Part shown: positions 61,164 to 64,000 of the stretch, piece by piece
Position numbering within the stretch: position 1 is the first letter of the stretch
Layout: each line of letters starts with the position of its first letter
DNA from: Terrimonas ginsenosidimutans
GTDB lineage: Bacteria > Bacteroidota > Bacteroidia > Chitinophagales > Chitinophagaceae
Reading direction: 5' to 3'
Assembly: GCF_022012415.1 (NCBI RefSeq)
Contig: NZ_JAKLTR010000005.1
Span: 303,923-367,922 of the forward strand
DNA length: 64,000 bases
Program-made: the position numbers and the translations under genes
Notes under the pieces: model-generated
The model's database searches: none
Told to the model about the DNA's origin: nothing
What the model saw: the letters and a program-made list of their open reading frames with translations, nothing else

Positions 61164-61862
61164 ATGTTTAAATTTTTATGTCTGCTGCTTTTACCGGCGT
61201 TTTGTTATGGGCAAAATAGTTTCCCGGGCGTTGAACGATTGAAGGCAGCTGCTATTCCGGCAGAAATAAAGATCCGGGGCAAGATCGAGGATGCATGGAA
61301 GTGGACTGATAAACTTGGAGAGAATATACTGGTCACAGCGGTTCTCGGTCCGTACAAAGACAAGAGCAAGGTGATAGATGGCGAAACAAATAACGTCGAA
61401 TTATTTGCAGCGCATTATGTGAAAACTGACTCCGGATATAGAGTGCGCTGGAGGATGAATGACTTTGTAAAAGATTGCGAACTGGACCTTGTATGTCATT
61501 TTATGCGGGAAGCATTCAAGGTCACTGATCTGGATAATAATGGCATAGCGGAAACAAAGTTGCAGTATAAAATGGTATGCCACGGTGATGTGTCTCCACC
61601 TTATATGAAACTTATAATGCATGAAGATTCCATCAAGTATGCTCTCAGAGGCGAAATGTGGGTGATAGGTGCCAGTGAGGATACGGTATTCAGGGTTACT
61701 GAAAAGAATGTCAACCTTGAAAAGTTTCCGGCGAAAGAAGATGACTATACCTGGGTGATGGGGCGTTATGAAACGGAGAAAGACTTTGTACGGGCACCGC
61801 AGCAGTTTCTGATCTTCGCGCGGAAGGAGTGGCTGAAGTTTGCGAAGGAGACCTTCGAGTAG
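61164..61862 (+). CDS. exported hypothetical protein, resembles M949_RS01915 family
   Basis: A 232-residue exported protein: signal peptide MFKFLCLLLLPAFCYGQN, then a globular domain with NNVELFAAHYVKTDSGYRVR, CELDLVCHFMREAFKVTDLD and GIAETKLQYKMVCHGDVSPP. This combination resembles the M949_RS01915 group annotated as surface polysaccharide biosynthesis, but I consider that match tentative. I start at the ATG giving MFKFL because it opens a clean signal peptide; an upstream ATG overlaps the SOD gene. Confidence 0.65.
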   Translation: MFKFLCLLLLPAFCYGQNSFPGVERLKAAAIPAEIKIRGKIEDAWKWTDKLGENILVTAVLGPYKDKSKVIDGETNNVELFAAHYVKTDSGYRVRWRMNDFVKDCELDLVCHFMREAFKVTDLDNNGIAETKLQYKMVCHGDVSPPYMKLIMHEDSIKYALRGEMWVIGASEDTVFRVTEKNVNLEKFPAKEDDYTWVMGRYETEKDFVRAPQQFLIFARKEWLKFAKETFE

Positions 61863-61886
61863 CGGTGCATTGCTAATGAATCGAAA

Positions 61887-61975
61887 AGAGTATCGCAAAG
61901 GACGCTGAGGTCCGCAGAGTTCGCGAAGTCTTCGCGTGCTTCGCGGACCTCAGCGCCCTTTGCGATACTTTCTTT
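61887..61975. repeat. TATCGC-type hairpin element (copy 8)
   Basis: AGTATCGCAAAGGACGCTGA continues into a 27-base arm, inverted at 61942-61972 with one mismatch. Its right edge abuts the -7 box of the CDF gene. Confidence 0.8.
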
Positions 61976-61982
61976 AACTTTG
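61975..61982 (+). promoter_or_regulatory. -7 box placed for a leaderless CDF transcript
   Basis: TAACTTTG matches TAnnTTTG exactly and ends 4 bases before the TTG start at 61987. The region where a -33 box would be expected lies inside the hairpin element. Confidence 0.5.
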
Positions 61983-61986
61983 CCAA

Positions 61987-63021
61987 TTGAAATCAGCCAA
62001 TCAAAATCTCCAGGTCCAAAAATGGGTTGCCGGCATCTCTGTCGTGCTGCTGGCTGTGAAGTTCGTTGCTTATTTCTCCACCCGGTCTGTTTCCATTCTT
62101 ACTGATGCGCTTGAAAGTATTGTGAATGTAGCGGCGGGTTTTATCGGGCTGTACAGCCTGTACATTGCCGCAAAGCCGCGGGACGTTGATCATCCTTATG
62201 GCCATGGTAAGGCAGAGTTCCTCTCGGCCGCCATTGAAGGTACTATGGTCGGAATTGCCGGGATCGTCATCCTCTATAATGCCATTCTCAGTTTTATTCA
62301 TCCTGTCGGGATCAAAAAGCTGGATACAGGTATCTGGCTGGTGGCGGCTACAGCAGTGATCAATTTTCTGGTGGGATGGTACTGCATTCGTATCGGAGCA
62401 AAAAACAACTCCGCCGCTCTTCAGGCCAGCGGGAAGCATTTGCAAACGGATACGCTGACGACAGTGGGCATCATTGCCGGCCTCTTACTTTTATATTTTA
62501 CCAAACTGAACTGGATAGATGGTGTAGTGGCGATCATTTTCGGCAGCCTGATCATTGTGATGGGATACAGGATCGTGAGAAGCTCGATCGCGGGCATCAT
62601 GGACGAAGCGGACATGAAACTGCTCGGACGGCTGGTAGAGTTGCTGAATGCGGACCGGCGGACAAACTGGATCGACCTGCACAACCTCCGCATGATCAAG
62701 TACGGCAGTGTACTGCATATTGATTGTCATTTGACTGTTCCATGGTATCTTGATGTAAACCAGGCACATGAAGAGATCGATGCGCTGATCGCACTGGTGA
62801 GGAAAGAATTTGGAGAGTCTGTTGAGTTTTTCGTCCATTCGGACGGCTGTTTGCCCAGTTCCTGCCCGATTTGTGATAAGATGGAATGTCCGGTACGAAA
62901 GCATAATTTTGAACGGAAAATCAGGTGGACGCTCGAAAATATTGTTCAGAATAAGAAACATACCCTGGAGTCCGGCACCAGCCCGGTACCCACCGATCAC
63001 TTAATAAAGATAAAAGAATAA
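61987..63021 (+). CDS. cation diffusion facilitator (CDF) transporter
   Basis: A 344-residue inner-membrane antiporter exporting divalent metals such as Zn, Fe or Mn. Six helices are visible, and the helix II and V metal site appears as SILTDALESIVNVAAG, HPYGHGKAEFLSAAIEG and LQASGKHLQTDTLTTVG. The C-terminal cytoplasmic domain contains a histidine- and cysteine-bearing segment (FVHSDGCLPSSCPICDKMEC, about residues 281-300). The start is TTG; no ATG lies near. OsmC follows after one base and Rrf2 three bases later. Confidence 0.92.
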   Translation: MKSANQNLQVQKWVAGISVVLLAVKFVAYFSTRSVSILTDALESIVNVAAGFIGLYSLYIAAKPRDVDHPYGHGKAEFLSAAIEGTMVGIAGIVILYNAILSFIHPVGIKKLDTGIWLVAATAVINFLVGWYCIRIGAKNNSAALQASGKHLQTDTLTTVGIIAGLLLLYFTKLNWIDGVVAIIFGSLIIVMGYRIVRSSIAGIMDEADMKLLGRLVELLNADRRTNWIDLHNLRMIKYGSVLHIDCHLTVPWYLDVNQAHEEIDALIALVRKEFGESVEFFVHSDGCLPSSCPICDKMECPVRKHNFERKIRWTLENIVQNKKHTLESGTSPVPTDHLIKIKE

Positions 63022-63022
63022 A

Positions 63023-63427
63023 ATGGCGGCATTAAAAACAAGCACAACCTGGATCAAGGGACAAGAGTTTGAAAGTGAGCATGATGGTAATAAGATCAAT
63101 GTTGACGGCGACAAGAAGAACGGGCATGGTCCGAAAGCATTGTTATTGTCAGGCCTGGCAGGATGCTCAGGGATCGATGTAGTGGATATTCTGCATAAAA
63201 TGAAAGTGGAGTTCTCCGATTTTTCGATCGATGTTGAAGCCGATCAAACAGAAGAGCATCCAAAAGTGTTTAAAGATATACAGGTCACCTATCGTCTGAA
63301 GACCGCAACTGATAATTTAGAGAAAGTAAAAAAAGCGATCAATTTGTCATTGGATAAATATTGCGGAGTATCGGCCATGCTAAAAAAGAATTCGGCTATC
63401 AACTACACCGTAGAAATTTTGAATTAA
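63023..63427 (+). CDS. OsmC family peroxide-reductase-like protein
   Basis: A 134-residue OsmC/Ohr-fold protein with two cysteines: one in GLAGCSGIDVVDIL (near residue 49) and one in DKYCGVSAMLKK (near residue 113). These match the redox pair of organic hydroperoxide reductases and YhfA-like members. It likely reduces organic peroxides or other thiol targets in the cytoplasm; the exact substrate is not clear. It lies between the CDF transporter and the Rrf2 regulator in one operon. Confidence 0.9.
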   Translation: MAALKTSTTWIKGQEFESEHDGNKINVDGDKKNGHGPKALLLSGLAGCSGIDVVDILHKMKVEFSDFSIDVEADQTEEHPKVFKDIQVTYRLKTATDNLEKVKKAINLSLDKYCGVSAMLKKNSAINYTVEILN

Positions 63428-63430
63428 GTT

Positions 63431-63841
63431 ATGCTTTCAAAAAAATCACAGTACGCGTTCAAAGCGCTGGGGTATCTCACGGAGAAATATAATGAAGGCC
63501 CGATCCTGATCTCCGAGATAGCGAAAAAGAAAAAGATCCCGTTGAAATTCCTGGAGAATATCCTGCTGGAGTTAAAGAAAGCGGATATTCTTGATAGTAA
63601 AAAAGGGAAAGGAGGGGGATACTTTCTGAAAAAGAGCCCTGAGAAAACCAAGGTAGCAACGATCATCCGCCTGGTAAACGGTCCCATCTCTATGCTTCCC
63701 TGCGTGAGTTTATATTTTTATGAGCGATGTAAGAATTGCAATGAGAAGCATTGCGGACTTCATGATATGATGATCGAAGTCCGGGATGCCACGCTGAACA
63801 TTGTTGAGAACCGGACGTTGAAGGATCTTGTTGACTATTAA
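63431..63841 (+). CDS. Rrf2 family transcriptional regulator with four-cysteine motif
   Basis: A 136-residue Rrf2 regulator. The winged helix begins MLSKKSQYAFKALGYL, with IAKKKKIPLKFLENILLELK and GKGGGYFLKKSPE forming the HTH and wing. Four cysteines, Cys91, Cys100, Cys103 and Cys108 (CVSLYFYERCKNCNEKHC), could bind an Fe-S cluster or metal, unlike the usual three-cysteine IscR/NsrR pattern. It is the last gene of the CDF-OsmC-Rrf2 operon, so it probably senses metal or redox state and controls that operon. Confidence 0.9.
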   Translation: MLSKKSQYAFKALGYLTEKYNEGPILISEIAKKKKIPLKFLENILLELKKADILDSKKGKGGGYFLKKSPEKTKVATIIRLVNGPISMLPCVSLYFYERCKNCNEKHCGLHDMMIEVRDATLNIVENRTLKDLVDY

Positions 63842-63854
63842 GGGAGATAGTGTT

Positions 63855-63930
63855 TCAAACGGAGAAGCCTTTTACACCTGCACTTTTGCGAAGTGCAGGT
63901 GTAAAAGGCTTCTCCGTTTGAGGAGGGGTT
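63855..63930 (+). terminator. very long perfect hairpin terminator after the Rrf2 gene
   Basis: Arms 63855-63885 and 63891-63921 are perfect 31-base inverted copies around the 5-base loop TTGCG. The hairpin is followed by GGAGGGGTTTTTTC. Two smaller hairpins, TTCGACG/CGTCGAA (63933-63950) and a GC-rich one at about 63966-63982, follow before the window edge. Confidence 0.85.
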
Positions 63931-64000
63931 TTTTCGACGGGAGCGTCGAAGGGCGCTTTTTTTTTGCCGGAGGGGCAATGCCTCTTTTTTTTCGACGGCG

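Overview
The window looks like a core chromosomal segment of a Bacteroidota bacterium, most likely in or near the Chitinophagaceae. The evidence is type IX secretion/gliding genes (gldJ, porU, porV, a PorP/SprF protein), a short primary sigma factor of about 290 residues, Bacteroidota-style TAnnTTTG -7 promoter boxes with no obvious Shine-Dalgarno sequences, a bacillithiol gene (bshA), and an arginine pathway built on the N-acylornithine transcarbamylase found in this phylum. I saw no prophage, complete insertion sequence, CRISPR array, rRNA or tRNA. The genus is inference; no alignment was run.

Layout. 1-3.1 kb: edge fragment of a secreted protein, DUF983 protein, TauE/SafE permease, murF. 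3.3-9.7 kb: the T9SS/gliding locus, gldJ (-) facing away from porU-porV (+). 9.8-13.1 kb: ispF, dut, a DUF4292 lipoprotein and an EnvC-like coiled-coil protein with a degenerate LytM domain. 13.3-16.5 kb: bshA, an M28 peptidase, a GNAT acetyltransferase. 16.5-25.2 kb: one complete arginine operon on the minus strand in the order GNAT-argG-argC-argD-argF'-argB-argE'-argH. 25.5-36.3 kb: RsmI-like methyltransferase, EI24 membrane protein, 3-methyladenine glycosylase, dicarboxylate symporter, PorP/SprF protein, upp, anmK, and a LiaF-like / DUF4288 / LytS-LytTR signalling group. 36.6-43.6 kb: a beta-propeller amidohydrolase, adenine deaminase, a lipoprotein and a fatty-acid desaturase. 44.5-50.5 kb: trmD, small proteins, an M20 dipeptidase, an EamA exporter with its Lrp regulator, and DNA polymerase IV. 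50.7-57.3 kb: Crp-type regulator, DinB-fold protein, rimM, rpsP, ffh, rpoD. 57.7-63.8 kb: START-like protein, LptF/G permease, a Tat-type lipoprotein superoxide dismutase, and a CDF transporter / OsmC / Rrf2 operon.

How the genes work together. The arginine block holds every step from glutamate to arginine by the acylated route. Its transcarbamylase has Val90 at the position that separates acetyl- from succinyl-ornithine enzymes, which points to succinylated intermediates. gldJ, porU and porV are T9SS core components, and the PorP/SprF protein may be another element of that machinery. murF, anmK and the EnvC-like protein belong to wall synthesis, recycling and splitting. rimM, rpsP, trmD and ffh are translation and targeting genes, but trmD is separated from rpsP-rimM by about 7.5 kb.

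The most unusual content is not coding. The gaps are filled with several families of dispersed inverted repeats, each present in several copies and each different in sequence between families. Some are nested inside one another: a three-level palindrome at 49050-49357, and a TIR-like element at 39888-40086. A 36-bp perfect inverted repeat lies between rpsP and rimM, and a 31-bp perfect hairpin follows the Rrf2 gene. These elements, an Lrp operator with two 11-bp palindromes, and several apparently leaderless genes are the best leads. I found no convincing undescribed protein system.
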